Shown here: one piece after another, positions 20,972 through 32,417 of the stretch | Numbering within the stretch: the first letter of the stretch is position 1 | How the letters are laid out: each line of letters begins with the position of its first letter | Assembly: GCA_029204225.1 (NCBI GenBank) | Contig: MU832239.1 | Coordinates: forward strand, 17,136-81,135 | Source of the DNA: Diphasiastrum complanatum | Taxonomy: Eukaryota; Streptophyta; Lycopodiopsida; Lycopodiales; Lycopodiaceae | Direction: 5' to 3' | DNA length: 64,000 nucleotides | The notes under the pieces: generated by a model | The model's database searches: none | The model's input: the letters and a program-made list of their open reading frames with translations, nothing else | Told to the model about the DNA's origin: nothing | Program-made: the position numbers and the translations under genes

Positions 20972-21026
<55 letters not shown>
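20972..21026 (+). repeat. (TG)n microsatellite
   Basis: About 27 uninterrupted TG units. Confidence 0.98.
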
Positions 21027-21030
<4 letters not shown>

Positions 21031-21643
21031 ATTTGAGCGAGGGCAAGAAGAGATGAGAAAATTATGATACGTAAGATCAGATAGCGGAGAACGCCTTTTA
21101 TCAATAGCTGATTGCTCAGAGTTGGTGATCATAGAGAGAGACAGAAAACTATTTTAGAACCTTAGCAATTGTCTTGGATCTGTAAGTAGGATCACGTGCT
21201 TATCAGCACAATTGTATTGTGGTCTGATTATTGTTTTACAACCTTTTATTGTATAGATTCGCTATTGTTCTACTTCATTGCATTCTTGTTGAATGATAAA
21301 TCTCACTCCTTTTTACTCAAACTCCATTATCAGAGAATTGTATGGCTATCTACGACATCTAAATTGATTTTATATTCTCTTAATATCAGGTTATCAATAT
21401 TAGAGGATTGCATGGCTGTCTCAGACGCCTAATTGTTTTTGCAATCTCTCTTTTACGGCAGTCTATGACTCCTACACTGATAATCTGATTTCACACACAA
21501 AGAACTGCTCGTAATTCCATTCTCCAAGTAATCCATGATCCTGCTGGTTATAACAATTTGTTTTCCTTCTAATAGAAGTGGTATTAGTGCTGATATATCT
21601 ATTTTCGCCCATAGAGTGATATCAATGCCTACTTCCACAGGAG
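21027..21643 (+). repeat. Probable copia 5' LTR end
   Basis: The sequence up to CTTCCACA at about 21639 stands just before a primer site, so it is read as the end of a 5' LTR. The LTR start was not located and may lie before the microsatellite. No gene was seen. Confidence 0.45.
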
Positions 21644-21656
21644 TGGTATCAGAGCC
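21644..21656 (+). other. Primer binding site (initiator Met tRNA)
   Basis: TGGTATCAGAGCC, a perfect 13-base match to the usual plant primer site. No gag frame follows within 1 kb. Confidence 0.85.
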
Positions 21657-21725
21657 ACACTTCAACAGGTGCTCTAAAGTAGTTTAAGTCTTGAAGTAGA
21701 TGACCTTCAGGAATTTTCTCTCTCT

Positions 21726-21890
21726 TCGCATTTCGCGAAAAAGCCGAAGGTGCCCTAAAATGGTTGAACTTTGAACTGTGCCTAAGTGTCACATTTCGGA
21801 AAAATGCGAAAAAGGCAAAGTTGTTGCAAAATAGTTTAAATTGTTGAACTATGCTAGTTTCGCATTTCGGAAAAATGCAAAAAAGGCAAA
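21726..21890 (+). repeat. Three degenerate tandem units with a hairpin motif
   Basis: Units starting near 21728, 21791 and 21860 share CGCATTTCGGAAAAATGC followed by GAAAAAGGC and an AT-rich spacer containing TTGAAC. CGCATTT pairs with AAATGCG, so each unit can form a short hairpin. It lies 70-240 bases after the primer site, in what would be the RNA leader. Confidence 0.6.
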
Positions 21891-22229
21891 ACTATCATGA
21901 ACATAGCTCATTTCTGCAGACTGTCACAACACTTAGAATATTTTTGAAAACTGTCACGAAAGTAACATGTTTATGCAGACTTGTTCTAAATGCTAATTTT
22001 GTGGAAGCTCTTGAAGATGGCCAAGTCTTCAATGACTTCAAACTATTGAACTTAACATCTAAACTTGAAATTATGATAGGATTGGTTACCCTTTATTGGA
22101 GATCAACCGGAAGCCCATTGTAGACGTTCTTCAAATAAATTGGTTGTCCAAGTTTGTGATTCATGCAGGTATCAGATGAGCAGACGTAGAATCAAAATTG
22201 GTCAAGATCAAATTGATGGAAAACAATGA

Positions 22230-22330
22230 AACTAGTTTTATAAAACATTGACAATTTTCATACACTAACATGAAATTGCTCAGACATGAGATAAGATGAG
22301 TAAGATAGGATATAGGAACACTTTATTTTT
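22230..22330. repeat. Copy C of the dispersed segment (short)
   Basis: ACATGAAATTGCTCAGACATGAG and flanks match 13990-14080 in the same orientation. It is the third occurrence of the segment found at 1-487 and 13347-14220. Confidence 0.6.
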
Positions 22331-23181
22331 TTTTCTTTTACCTTTCTGTCATGTGCCAAATCCCAAACTAATAGCGATAACAATGAAGTAAAGCTAAAAG
22401 CTAAAAGTGAACAAGACAATCATGATATCATATCAATAGAAAGCTAGAAACATGGAGATCACCATAGAATCACATTAGTAATAAAAGAAAGAGTACAATC
22501 AATGGAGATGGAGCATTGATTCATGTGGATAGGGCGCATGAGACCTAGCAATGGAGATCCCTATGGCTCACATTCACAAGGAAGCTAGAAGCTCTCACTT
22601 GCAAATGAGCCATTCAAAGATTGATGTCTCTTGCCTAGTTATAGACAATACTCTCACTTAACTTAACTTCACTATCTTGAGGGATAGTTAGCCCTTCTTA
22701 AATATTATTTAAACTACATTGGGCCCTTATTGGCCTATTATCCTTATTAATTACTTTGGAGGGACTAAAGAGGGAACCGCCTTGTTATTAAGGCTAATAA
22801 CTTCCTTTGGGCCTACAGAGCTTACAATGGATATTATATTGCCTTGAAAAGCACTGATGTACTAAAAGTACATGATATTCCCCCTACTTAAACATTTTTG
22901 TCCTAAAAAATAAAAATACTTGTCTGATCAGCTTGATCGCCTTGGTTAAGTAGTCATGATTGAGGATGTGTTGTCCAAAAATGTATTGCCTCATTACAAA
23001 TCCAAAGCTGTCGAATTAAAATTATTTTATTGGTTTCAGATTGTAATCCTTGCTCCCATGGAGGAAAACTGATGGTCGAAGAAGAGTTTGATGAAGCACC
23101 ATATTGCTTATTGGTAATCAATCTATATGGAATGGACAGAGTGTGTCATCGCAATATCATCTTTTGTCTGCTTCCTCAACA
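22331..23181. other. No gene seen
   Basis: AT-rich sequence without a credible frame. Around 22700-22870 it has LTR-like composition (CCTTATTGGCC, TACTAAAAGTACATGATATTC), but no paired copy was found. Confidence 0.4.
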
Positions 23182-23812
23182 TCATACCAATTCGAATGCT
23201 TATTCAATTCCCTTGGATTCTTGGTCTTGTCGTGCATCTGGCTCTTTTGTCGTAACTACCAATCCATGTTGTTTGACTAATTTGATAAAAAAAATTACAA
23301 TTTTGTCATAAACAATGGTAGTCATGAATTGTTGTTCGTATATAAATGCTCCATATGAAGTACTCGACATGAATATTGACACTCTGTCGTATAATGAAGC
23401 ATATCTCTGGGCATACCGTTGACCAAAATATATTTTTTCGAATTTGGTCAATACCTCATTCATAGGTGGTTATAAATATTTGACCTGATTGACCTCAAAA
23501 ATGGACTCTCTCGTTTTGAAAAATACAATTTGCAACTGTTCATATAAATCGTTGAAGCATCAATTTCAAATAGTGAAAATACATTCCAAAGTTAAACTAG
23601 GAATTTGATGTTTTGATTGTTCCAAATAACCATTGATGAACAATCAATGTTGACATTACTCAATTGAAGATTGATCACATTAGAGTCCACTGAGCAATGT
23701 AGACCTCTACAAAGAAACTGATATAGATTGATGTCATATTTTAAAATCAGCTTCCTATAGTGTGTTGGCTGACTGAGAGAATGTTCCCAATCATTATTCA
23801 CATCCATACATT
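23182..23812. repeat. Left copy of a 631-bp direct duplication
   Basis: It matches 26674-27304 over exactly 631 bases with no length difference and about 23 substitutions by eye (about 4 percent). Ends are not TG...CA and no flanking 5-bp repeat was found, so it is not an obvious LTR. On the minus strand it holds a frame from 23463 to 23200 starting MNEVLTKFEKIYFGQRYAQR. Confidence 0.9.
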
Positions 23813-24078
23813 CTAAATATGCATGTGAATTACGATTTGGCTTTTGAGTTCAAGAGAATCCATAGGAACCAGGTTCTCCAATTGAAGTCATTTGAAGATA
23901 TTGTAAAATGGATCGAGGCATTGAGCAATAATCCAAGGTATTGATACAAGTAGGATCTCCATGGATTAATGAAATCTCTTCATTTCTATCAGTATCCATG
24001 TTGGATATCTCATAATCCATTAGATCATTATAAAAAATAAAAATATTCTTGAAAGCTTTCAAATCGAAATGAATTGGT

Positions 24079-25511
24079 TCATAGATCGGATCCTTCCAAG
24101 CCATGGAATGTCGGTGTCATATAGTTCTTAATCTGAAAGTCTGGTGAATGCCTTGATCGACTTTCTTCGAGCATAGCAATATTCTCAATCTGACGATCCA
24201 TAGTTGCTTGTTCATTGACCAGATTAAGGCATTGATGTAAGTCAAGTTCTGGACATTGATGGTTGAAGTGAAACTCAAAAGGATGTTCAATTGTCTTCAC
24301 ATCCTGATCTGAATCTTGAATTTCATCTGAATCCTGATTTTCACCATCTATTGTTGCAACTTGATCCAAATCTTGAATTGGATTTTTGTTGCCTGCAATT
24401 GTATTTGGATCTGGGACTTGACTTTCATTGTCGCTTTGCTCATCTGACTCATTATCATCGCTTTGCTCAACTGCTTCGTCATTGGCACTTTGCTCATCAT
24501 ACTCATTGTTGGGATCATTTTCATCTTCAGAAATTTCTTCTCTTTCATGCGCATGCGGTTGTCGATCCATTGATGCTTTAGTGTATACACTCACTTTCTA
24601 AATCCACATCTTCATTTTCTCAAACCACCTAGATTGTTGTTCTTTCCTTTCAGCTTCCAACTTAAGCCTTTTTTCTTGTTGCTCGTACTTTAAAACATAT
24701 TCCATAGTTTCTCTTAATCAAAACCCAGGTTGGAGAGAAGTAATTTGCAGATAATTTTCTACAATGTTCCAATATTGAGGTTGTAAGCCATATATATAGC
24801 ATTGTATAAGATATACTTCTCCATAATCAAAACTAGAACCATTTGTTGGAATTATTGATTGAACTCAGCAATTGTAGTTATTTGGTTCAAAGAACACCAT
24901 TGGATGAAGTCGACTCGATCGAAGATCTGCCTACAAACTATTTTGAAATTTAACCAGTTCTCAGGAAGAAAGTTGTGAACGATGTTCCACCATGATTGAA
25001 CACGTCCTTGAAAACCCGATGAAGCAAAGAAAACCTTACTATTGTCACCAATACATCCACTATAGTAGAAGTTATAATCCAAATCTTCTAGCCAATTGTC
25101 TACATAAATGGAGTGAATGCTTCCATCAAAGGTAGGACTAATGTATTCAGATAGTCGTTGGTTGTAACAATAAGGTTTCCGTTGAGCAGTGACTTTCCAC
25201 CATTCATTGATATGGTTTGTAGATAAATGCTCCAGATCAAGTGCACAATCCATCATATCGCATAACTCCATAGAACTAGCAGCATGAAAATATTTGGAAA
25301 GATTTGGTTGAAGCACATTTTTTATAGGCATTTGAAGAGAATCTAAATAGTAGTCCAAACATTTTCTATACTCAATTTTTGTCTTTGGAACCAATGCCAA
25401 AAATTGTTGATTGAATTGATATACAGATCCAGTTTTCTTGAGCGATTCAAATGATTTCACGTAGAATCTCATAAAACTATCAATGCAAGCCATGCTTTGA
25501 AATTGGGACAT
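24079..25511 (-). pseudogene. Gypsy-like gag region, permuted and partly duplicated
   Basis: Minus-strand reading. From 25511: SVYQFNQQFLALVPKTK and a Leu-rich stretch resemble the C-terminal half of a retrotransposon gag. Then FDGSIHSIYVDNWLEDLDY, GFQGRVQSWWNIVHNFLPE and FNQ resemble the N-terminal half, with the typical WW block, and a second C-terminal half follows with frame breaks (YGLQPQYWNIVENYLQ). The order C-half, N-half, C-half suggests a tandem copy. The tail from 24594 to 24079 is very acidic (EREEISEDENDPNNEYDEQS and Asp/Ser/Gln repeats). No zinc knuckle or pol follows. Confidence 0.55.
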
Positions 25512-26141
25512 TCCAATCTCTTGTCAACAGCCCATGCACTATCTTTGGCAAAACGCCGAGCAATATCCAACATCCATAGATCTTGAACGACAAGTACGAA
25601 TGGCCTCTTACTTTCCTCCTCATGTTCGGGGTTATATGGGTGATAGTAGATGACCTATTACAGGAGCTTCTGTTAAAGACATGAGTCAACTTAATATATC
25701 ACAATGCTAGATGATGTTACACGTGACTACTTTAGATTACTAATCACAATACCTTCCCACTATCTTGCAGTTGTTGAGCCTCCAAGTTCAAGCTCCTCTA
25801 GTCATCCGAGCTAAAGGCATCTATCCCATGCGTAAATTACCTTTCGTTTTCAGCTTGAATGACAATTGGGATATCTCCTTTGGGATGAGAAAAAATCTAA
25901 AGCATGCTTGATCTGCCTCGCTAAGTTATGCTTTCAAGAAGGGTGCCCAATGGATGGATGCATTGGATAGTTGAGATGCTTCATTGTATGTAGGGTAGAT
26001 CAATCTCACACTCATGCACCACAAGGGGATGTGGATGCAAATATAATATATCCTCTTCTGAGCCAGGGTGATGGTACTCATGCACAACATACATTTGGAT
26101 ACGTGTCATGTCTTTGTATTTACTGGGATATTAACTCTTAA
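25512..26141. other. No clear gene
   Basis: Minus-strand codons at 25512-25630 (FAKDSAWAVDKRLECPNFKAW) look like an N-terminal extension of the gag-like region in another frame. The rest is anonymous. Confidence 0.35.
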
Positions 26142-26955
26142 TCAAAAAGGACATCCCACTCTACAACTCCTACGCGGCAGGATGTGTGAAACTTGTGTGG
26201 CAGATCTTCTCTTTCCTATGTGGCAGATGTATTCCTTCACATGACATCTACTCTTTCCAAAAAACGAAGACTGTATACAAACTAGCATCACTCGATGCTC
26301 AACAATTATTTCTTCTATCTTTTCTTGAATTTCTTCCACAGGTAGAAAGCATTGATGTGTGAATGGAACATGTTCATAGCCAACTGGATTTGCAATCACA
26401 CCATGGCAAATTGAACATGCATTGTAGCTGGCCTTGATAAATGAATCCGCAATTCCATATTTTCTAAGACCGATGACCCAATGTGATTTTATTGCTTCAG
26501 TGTTTTGAGTTAAATTATTGTGTTTCCCAGTCACCATGTCAACATGACAATCGCAAAACAACTCGTGCCATTGTTCTACATGTGGAATGAGTAGGGACAT
26601 TTTAGACTTGAAACAAATTCCCTCTCTCCTAGGGTACATGGTTTGTAGACACATTTTCATTTGCATTTCTTTCTCATACCAATTCGGATGCTTATTCAAT
26701 TCCCTTGGCTTCTTGGTCTCGTCTTGCATCTGGCTCTTTTGTCGTAACTACCAATCCATGTTGTTTGACTAATTTGATGAAGAAAATTACAATTTTGTCA
26801 TAAACAATGGTAGTCATGAATTGTTGTTCGTATATAAATGCTCCATATGAAGTACTCGGCATGAATATTGACACTCTGTCGTATGATGAAGCATATCTCT
26901 GGGCATACCGTTGACCAAAATATATTTTTTCGAATTTGGTCAATACCTCATTCAT
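26142..26955 (-). pseudogene. Unknown Cys/His-rich protein in and beside the right duplication copy
   Basis: Two overlapping minus-strand frames. One starts at 26955 in the duplicated block (MNEVLTKFEKIYFGQRYAQR). The other runs from about 26729 to 26142 and includes LNKHPNWYEKEMQMK, HVEQWHELFCDCHVDMVTGK, IKSHWVIGLRKYGIADS and NACSICHG. The spacing of His, Trp-x-x-Gly and Cys-x-x-Cys recalls an integrase-type zinc finger (HHCC) placed before IN cores, but no core follows. The left copy of the duplication lacks this downstream part. The family is not identified. Confidence 0.4.
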
Positions 26956-27304
26956 AGGTGGTTGTAAATATTTGACCTGATTGACCTCAAAAATGGACTC
27001 TCTCGTTTCAAAAAATACAATTTGCAGCTGTTCATATAAATCGTTGAAGCATCAATTTCAAATAGTGAAAATAAATTCCAAAGTTAAACTAGGAATTTGA
27101 TGTTTTGATTGTTCCAAATAACCATTGATGAACAATCATTGTTGACATTACTCAATTGAAGATTGATCACATTAGAGTCCAGTGAGCAATGTAAACCTCT
27201 ACAAAGAAACTGATATAGATTGATGGCATATTATAAAATCAACTTCCTATAGAGTGTTGGCTAATTGAGAGAATGTTCCCAATCATTAGTCACATCCATA
27301 CATT
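26674..27304. repeat. Right copy of the 631-bp direct duplication
   Basis: See the left copy at 23182-23812: same length, about 4 percent difference. The 2.86 kb between the copies holds the gag-like region. Confidence 0.9.
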
Positions 27305-28084
27305 ATGAGAGAAGTCAAATGACCAAAACGAAACCAACGACGGAAATGAAACCTTCTCCTGCCCTCCACGCTCCAAAGAGTACCAGCGAGATTATGCAAG
27401 TACCCAGAAGTACAGATATCTGATCTGATGGTATGACATCAATAGATACATTTTAGGTCATGGCTAATCTGTCGCTCTTGTAATTCCCTGATTAGTTGTA
27501 GATGCTTAATCAACCTAATCTCAAATTTACATAGAGCGACCATACTTACTGGATGATACTTGACATGTAGATCAACAGAATACACATACAGTGTAATGAA
27601 GTAGTCTGATGCTAGTAATCAATCAAGACGAAATAAAACAACATGTCCACCTGCGTGCGAGATGAGCTTTGTGATTAGGATCCATAGAGATCCAACTGTC
27701 CGCTAGTAAAGTGAGATGATTACTCGTGAGAGAACCGTGTTTCTTCCATGCCAACGCACTGCGTGGATTTGCATGCAATGCTTGAAGAAATCAGAGGAAG
27801 ATCAATATAGCTAATTTTTCTTGTTGTGTCTGATCTCGAATGCAAATGCGTCTGCTGTTATTCGTACGTCTGAGTTTTCTTGTTCATTTGAATTCCGCAC
27901 CTTGGTTGAAACTATGTTTAATGCTGCATTGATTTTATAAACATAGATCAGCAATGCCTGACTGCATTCTGGAGGATTGTAGGAGTGATTCAGCTGGCAG
28001 TGTCTAGCGATCACATCTGAACTCCATCCGAGTCGCAAGAAGATCGTGGTTCCTTTGCAAAAGTTTCGCAATACTTCCCATCAG
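27305..28084 (+). repeat. Probable 5' LTR region of the 28-33 kb copia element
   Basis: No gene is present. The sequence ends CTTCCCATCAG just before a primer-site-like sequence. It does not align clearly with the 3' LTR at 32418, so the boundary and identity are uncertain. Confidence 0.35.
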
Positions 28085-28099
28085 TGATATCAGAGTAGG
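28085..28099 (+). other. Diverged primer binding site
   Basis: TGATATCAGAGTAGG differs from the usual TGGTATCAGAGCAGG at two positions, both G-to-A or C-to-T changes. Confidence 0.6.
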
Positions 28100-28198
28100 T
28101 CATCCTATCATATTCTGACATAGCCAAGAAGCTAGTAGATCCAGGAGGCCCAGCATTCAAACTAATAACCATCAACAAGAGAAAAGACTCCAAGAAGC

Positions 28199-29240
28199 AA
28201 TGGCTTCAATCAGCAGCATGCAGAGCAAGATCTGCACAATACTTGATTCCTCAGGGTCTAAATTTCTAGACTGGAAAGTTAAGACATATTTGATACTCAA
28301 GGGCGAAGGACTATTCCCCTAGGTGGATGGCACAGAAAAAATGCCTACGACAACAGACAAGGAGCTACGTGAATGGAAGGAGAACAATAGTAGCCTTGCT
28401 ATCATCTTCCATCGAAGATAGTCTCACACTTGATCTGGATACACTCTCCAAAGCTAAGGAGATGTGAGATGCATTACTCACCAGATTTCAGACAAAATCA
28501 ATAAGTCATATCATGATGCTGGAAGATCAACTGACAAATTTGCAGTGGGATGAAAAAGACCTCACTTCTTTCGTAAGAAAGATGAAGGATCTGTTTCTGT
28601 CGCTACATAACTCTGGACCAGAGAACGTTGTGTCAGCTGAGAAGCAGCCCACGTACCTGTTGAGAGCCTTATCCAGATCATTCAAGACGACAAGGACCCT
28701 TCTAGCTAAAGATCCCGCCATGAATCTCGAAAAGGCGATTGTCAAGATTCGAGAGGAAGTCGAGGCCAGAGAACATCTTGATCACAAATATGGTTCTGAC
28801 CAAGCCCTCTACGACAACAAAGAAAAATCAAAAAAGCAATTTAAGCCCAAGAGGGAGTCCAATCAGAGGCATGATCGTAACAAGCAAGCAGAGAGAACAA
28901 GCAAAGGCAATTGGAAGACCAAAGGGAGGTTGAAACAACAAGGTGCAGAAAAGAAGACTTGTGTGAGATGCAGAAGAGACGAGCATACAGTAGATACCTA
29001 CTAGCTCAATCCCAAGATTGAGTATATCCATTGTCACAAGAAGGGTCACGCAGCCATGGATTGCCGCCAAAACCCGAGAAACAAGTCACCACAAAATAGA
29101 CAAGAGAACAACAATAGTTCATCCTATGTCGAAAAGTCCGAGAGCTCAAAAATGGGCGAAGAAAGAACGAACAGAAATTGTTCGATCGCCTATATCTGTG
29201 AAGACATGTGTGCAGCATCAACATCTGACACACATGAGGT
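28199..29240 (+). pseudogene. Copia gag with two damaged zinc knuckles
   Basis: ATG at 28199 starts MASISSMQSKICTILDSSGS and KFLDWKVKTYLILKGEGLF, followed by stops and frame changes. From 28513 the frame is open to 29004: DLTSFVRKMKDLFLSLHN, LLRALSRSFKTTRTLL, then a basic region. Two knuckle-like blocks follow, CVRCRRDEHTVDTY and YIHCHKKGHAAMDC. Each lacks one Cys, replaced by Tyr (TGY to TAY). The protease frame starts soon after. Confidence 0.8.
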
Positions 29241-29603
29241 GATCCTAGATTCAGGAGCCACCTCACACTTTGTGATATCAAGACAAATCATGTCTGATTT
29301 CAGAAGTGCAGATCCCTCAAGATTCATAGTTCTTGGAGATGGATCTAGACATCAAGTGAACGGTATTGGTTCACTATGGCTGACACAAATGATAGAATCA
29401 GACGAGTCGAAGACGTTCTGTTTGTGCCTACTCTGCAACAAGACTTGATCTCTGTAGCAAGAATAGTAGATGCAGGGATGTGTGTGACATTTTCTGATGA
29501 AGCATACAACGTGATTGATGCCAGTGCCAGTACTCTCATTGTTCAAGGCAGAAGGAAGGGGAACCTATATAACTTCATGCTGGAAAGAATTCATATAAAC
29601 TAG
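29241..29603 (+). pseudogene. Copia protease fragment
   Basis: VILDSGATSHFV carries the Asp-Ser-Gly active site. A frame change near 29375 leads to RRVEDVLFVPTLQQDLISVA, the conserved block before integrase, and RRKGNLYNF. The frame stops at 29601-29603, before any integrase sequence. Confidence 0.85.
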
Positions 29604-30240
29604 TCTGATGTTTTATATTCAAGAAATTATAAAGAAGTAAAGGATTAATTAAGTAAGCGAGATATAGATTTGAGGGCCTCTGATTTTGTAAATAATGAGA
29701 TACCACATTAGGATCTAGATTAAACCTCAAGATTTCCCAAAATATCCTACACTCTATCAATTAACAGATCCAATGTAATCCATGTATCTGATTCTACTTC
29801 TAACATCACAATTGACATCCAAAACTGCGGATAACTCAGTGGTCACAAAGATATCAGTTACAATTCAATTAAATGATTTTAATTCAGGAAATTAATAATT
29901 GGTATTAAGCAATTATTTATTGGAATTTACCCTATACCATATCCACGTCTGCATGTAGGATTCCGACATGTCGGAATGCGACGACAATCTTAAAAATTAA
30001 TTGCCGCCATAGTTTCTGGATCACTGGACATTCAATTTTTTTATTTTTGCCTAGGTGTCGGATTTCGACTCTTCGAAATGCGACGGGTTATAAAATTTAT
30101 AAAAATTCATCAAACATCCACGTCGTAATCCCCGCAATGTGTTATTGTGCTTTCCTAACATTGACACATGGCCAATTCCATGCACAACCGACATTTGCCA
30201 CTTGGTAGTACCTTGACACATATCAAGTGAGTATGCTGAA
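29604..30240. other. Foreign stretch replacing the copia integrase; contains an 18-bp palindrome
   Basis: The integrase zinc finger and core expected here are missing. The stretch is AT-rich and LTR-like. ATTCCGACATGTCGGAAT at 29960-29977 is a perfect 18-bp palindrome, and near 30055-30085 a related imperfect inverted repeat occurs (GTCGGATTTCGA against TCGAAATGCGAC). No gene was found. Confidence 0.55.
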
Positions 30241-31170
30241 TCGGCAAAGTGCATGTTATCACATGCGACACTTCTGAAGTCCTTGTGGGCTGAAGCTGTT
30301 TCAACAACTATCTATATTCAGAACAGATGTCCTACTAAGGGTCTCTCAAACAAAGCACCATTTGAAGTTTTGGACAGGTACCAAACCTTCTTTATCGAAC
30401 TTACGAGTTTTTGGAAGTACTACTTATGCGCAAATTCCTCATAATCTTAGGAAGAAGCTCGACTTCCAGAGTATCAAATGTATCTTCATCAGCTACACTA
30501 TTTCAGATCAAGCCTACAAGACGTTTGATCCTATCGAGTCAGAGATATTCACTAGTCGGGATGTCATCTTCATCGAAGATTAGTTTATCGACCTCAAGGG
30601 AAAAGGCAAAGCCCATATAGCCAACTCTTTGGATTCATCTGACATATTGAACTTTGAGGTTCCTCAGTTGACTATTCCTATTAAAGGTCCGAGATCATCT
30701 ACTCTCGACGAACAAAATATCAATGACGAATTCAAAGATTATGATGTTATAGCTCAACTGCAGCATGATGTAAATGATCAACTTCCTTTATCACCTAGAA
30801 GATCAACAAAAATTAGTAGACCACCTATCAGGTATATCGACGAGTCTGCAGCCTACCTTGTTCGAAAGCCGACGATTGTCGAAGAGGCACTCAGGTAGCC
30901 CGATTCCAATCTCTGGAAAGAAGCTATGGATAAAGAGTATTCATCTTATTAAGAACCAAACATGGACAATTGTCGAATTACTTGCTAGTAGAAACGTAGT
31001 TGATTGCAAATGGATTTTTAAAGTCAAATACAAAGCAGACGGAAGCATCGACATAAGAAAAGCCCGACTTGTCGCCAGAGGATTTTTTCAGGTATACAAC
31101 GTCGATTACATTGAGACCTTCAGTCCAGTAGTCAAGCATTCTTCTATTTGACTTTTATTATTGTTTGTCG
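30241..31170 (+). pseudogene. Copia integrase end, linker and start of reverse transcriptase
   Basis: It begins MLSHATLLKSLWAEAVSTT and TKGLSNKAPFEV, the end of the integrase core, with a frame change to GTKPSLSNLRVFGSTTYAQI. IFTSRDVIFIED, a TAG, then FIDLKGKGKA and an Arg/Ser linker follow. RT starts with LWKEAMDKEYSS, NQTWTIVELL, CKWIFKVKYKADGS and ARLVARGF. At least three stops or shifts break the frame. Confidence 0.9.
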
Positions 31171-32371
31171 CTGCAGCAAATACATCAAATGAATGTACAA
31201 ACAACATATCTCAATGGAGTTATCGAAGAAGACATTTACATGGTGCAACCCAAAGGTTATATTATCGAAGATAAACACAATCATGTGTGTAAACTCCATA
31301 AAGCAGTTTTTTTGGCTTGAAGCAATCTGCTCGAGCATGGTTTTAAAGGATCAATACTTCACGACAACACACCAAGCTCTTCAGATTTGAATGTTTACTT
31401 CAAGACAATGTAGCAGTCTTTTATCATTATCACTTTATATGTGGATGACACATCGCTCTTCGGCAACCGTATCGATCTGATAAAAGAAGGCAAGACAATG
31501 CTATCTTCCGAATTCGACATAACCAATCTGGGCGAAGCTCATTTCTGCCTTGGTATTCAAATCCACAGAGACAGAAATTAGAAGTTGCTCTACATTACTC
31601 AACAGAGGTACATCTACAATATGTTAGTCAGATATAATTGGTTAATTGCAATTTAGCCCTCTCACCAATGGAACCAGGTCCCAAGTTGTCAAAGGACCAA
31701 TGTCTCCGAGCAATTGAAGAGAAGGAGCAAATGCATGAGTATCCTTATCATCTCTTATGTACGCAATGATCTGTACCAGGCCAGACATAGCTTTTGCAGT
31801 TAGCTCCCTAAGTCAGTTTATGACTAACCCTGGTATAAGTCATTGGAATGCATGTATCAGAGTCATGAGATATCTCGAGCTACTGTGGACTTTTGCATTT
31901 GTTATGGAGCAGTCAACAACGACAAACTCAATTTATTTATTGGCTACACAGATGCAAGTTGGGCAGGAGATGTAGATACTCGTAAATCCACTTCTGGATT
32001 CACATTCTTCCTCAACAATGGTCCTATTTCCTGGAACAGTCACAAGCAATTTGCGATAACTCTATCTTGAGTATATTGTAGTCTCACAAGCTACAAAGGA
32101 ATCAATTCAGTTGAGAAACTTACTTTTAGATATTAGTCTGAATCAATATGCTCCGACATTACTATTTTGTGATAATCAAAGTGCCATTGCCTTGTCAGCC
32201 AACCCTAGATTTCATTCTAGGAGTAAGCACATTGAGCTCAAGTATCACTATGTCAGAAGCAAAGTTCTCGACAAAGAGATCAGATTGCAATATTGTCAAA
32301 CACAAGATATGATAGCAGATATTTTTACCAAAGCATTAAGCTTGGATGCACACAGACAGTTTTGTGCATAA
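31171..32371 (+). pseudogene. Copia reverse transcriptase and RNase H
   Basis: Scattered over three frames: DIYMVQPKGYI, a damaged LYVDDT at about 31436-31453, [35 protein letters not shown], then RNase [40 protein letters not shown] and HIELKYHYVRSKV, ending DIFTKALS. The final 32111-32371 stretch is open. The element is dead by several independent lesions. Confidence 0.9.
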
Positions 32372-32409
32372 CTAAGTTTAAAGGTCAAGGCATTCATGGA
32401 TTCAAATTT

Positions 32410-32417
32410 AGGGAGAG
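32410..32417 (+). other. Polypurine tract
   Basis: AGGGAGAG directly before TGTTGGATTATTC, the likely 3' LTR start. Confidence 0.7.

Noticed and set aside
24291-24581. Plus-strand frame rich in His, Leu and Phe
   Set aside because: It is the shadow of the acidic minus-strand gag tail (Asp/Glu/Ser codons read backwards).
23182-27304. The 631-bp repeats as LTRs of one element
   Set aside because: No TG...CA ends, no primer site next to the right copy and no flanking duplication; kept only as a duplication.
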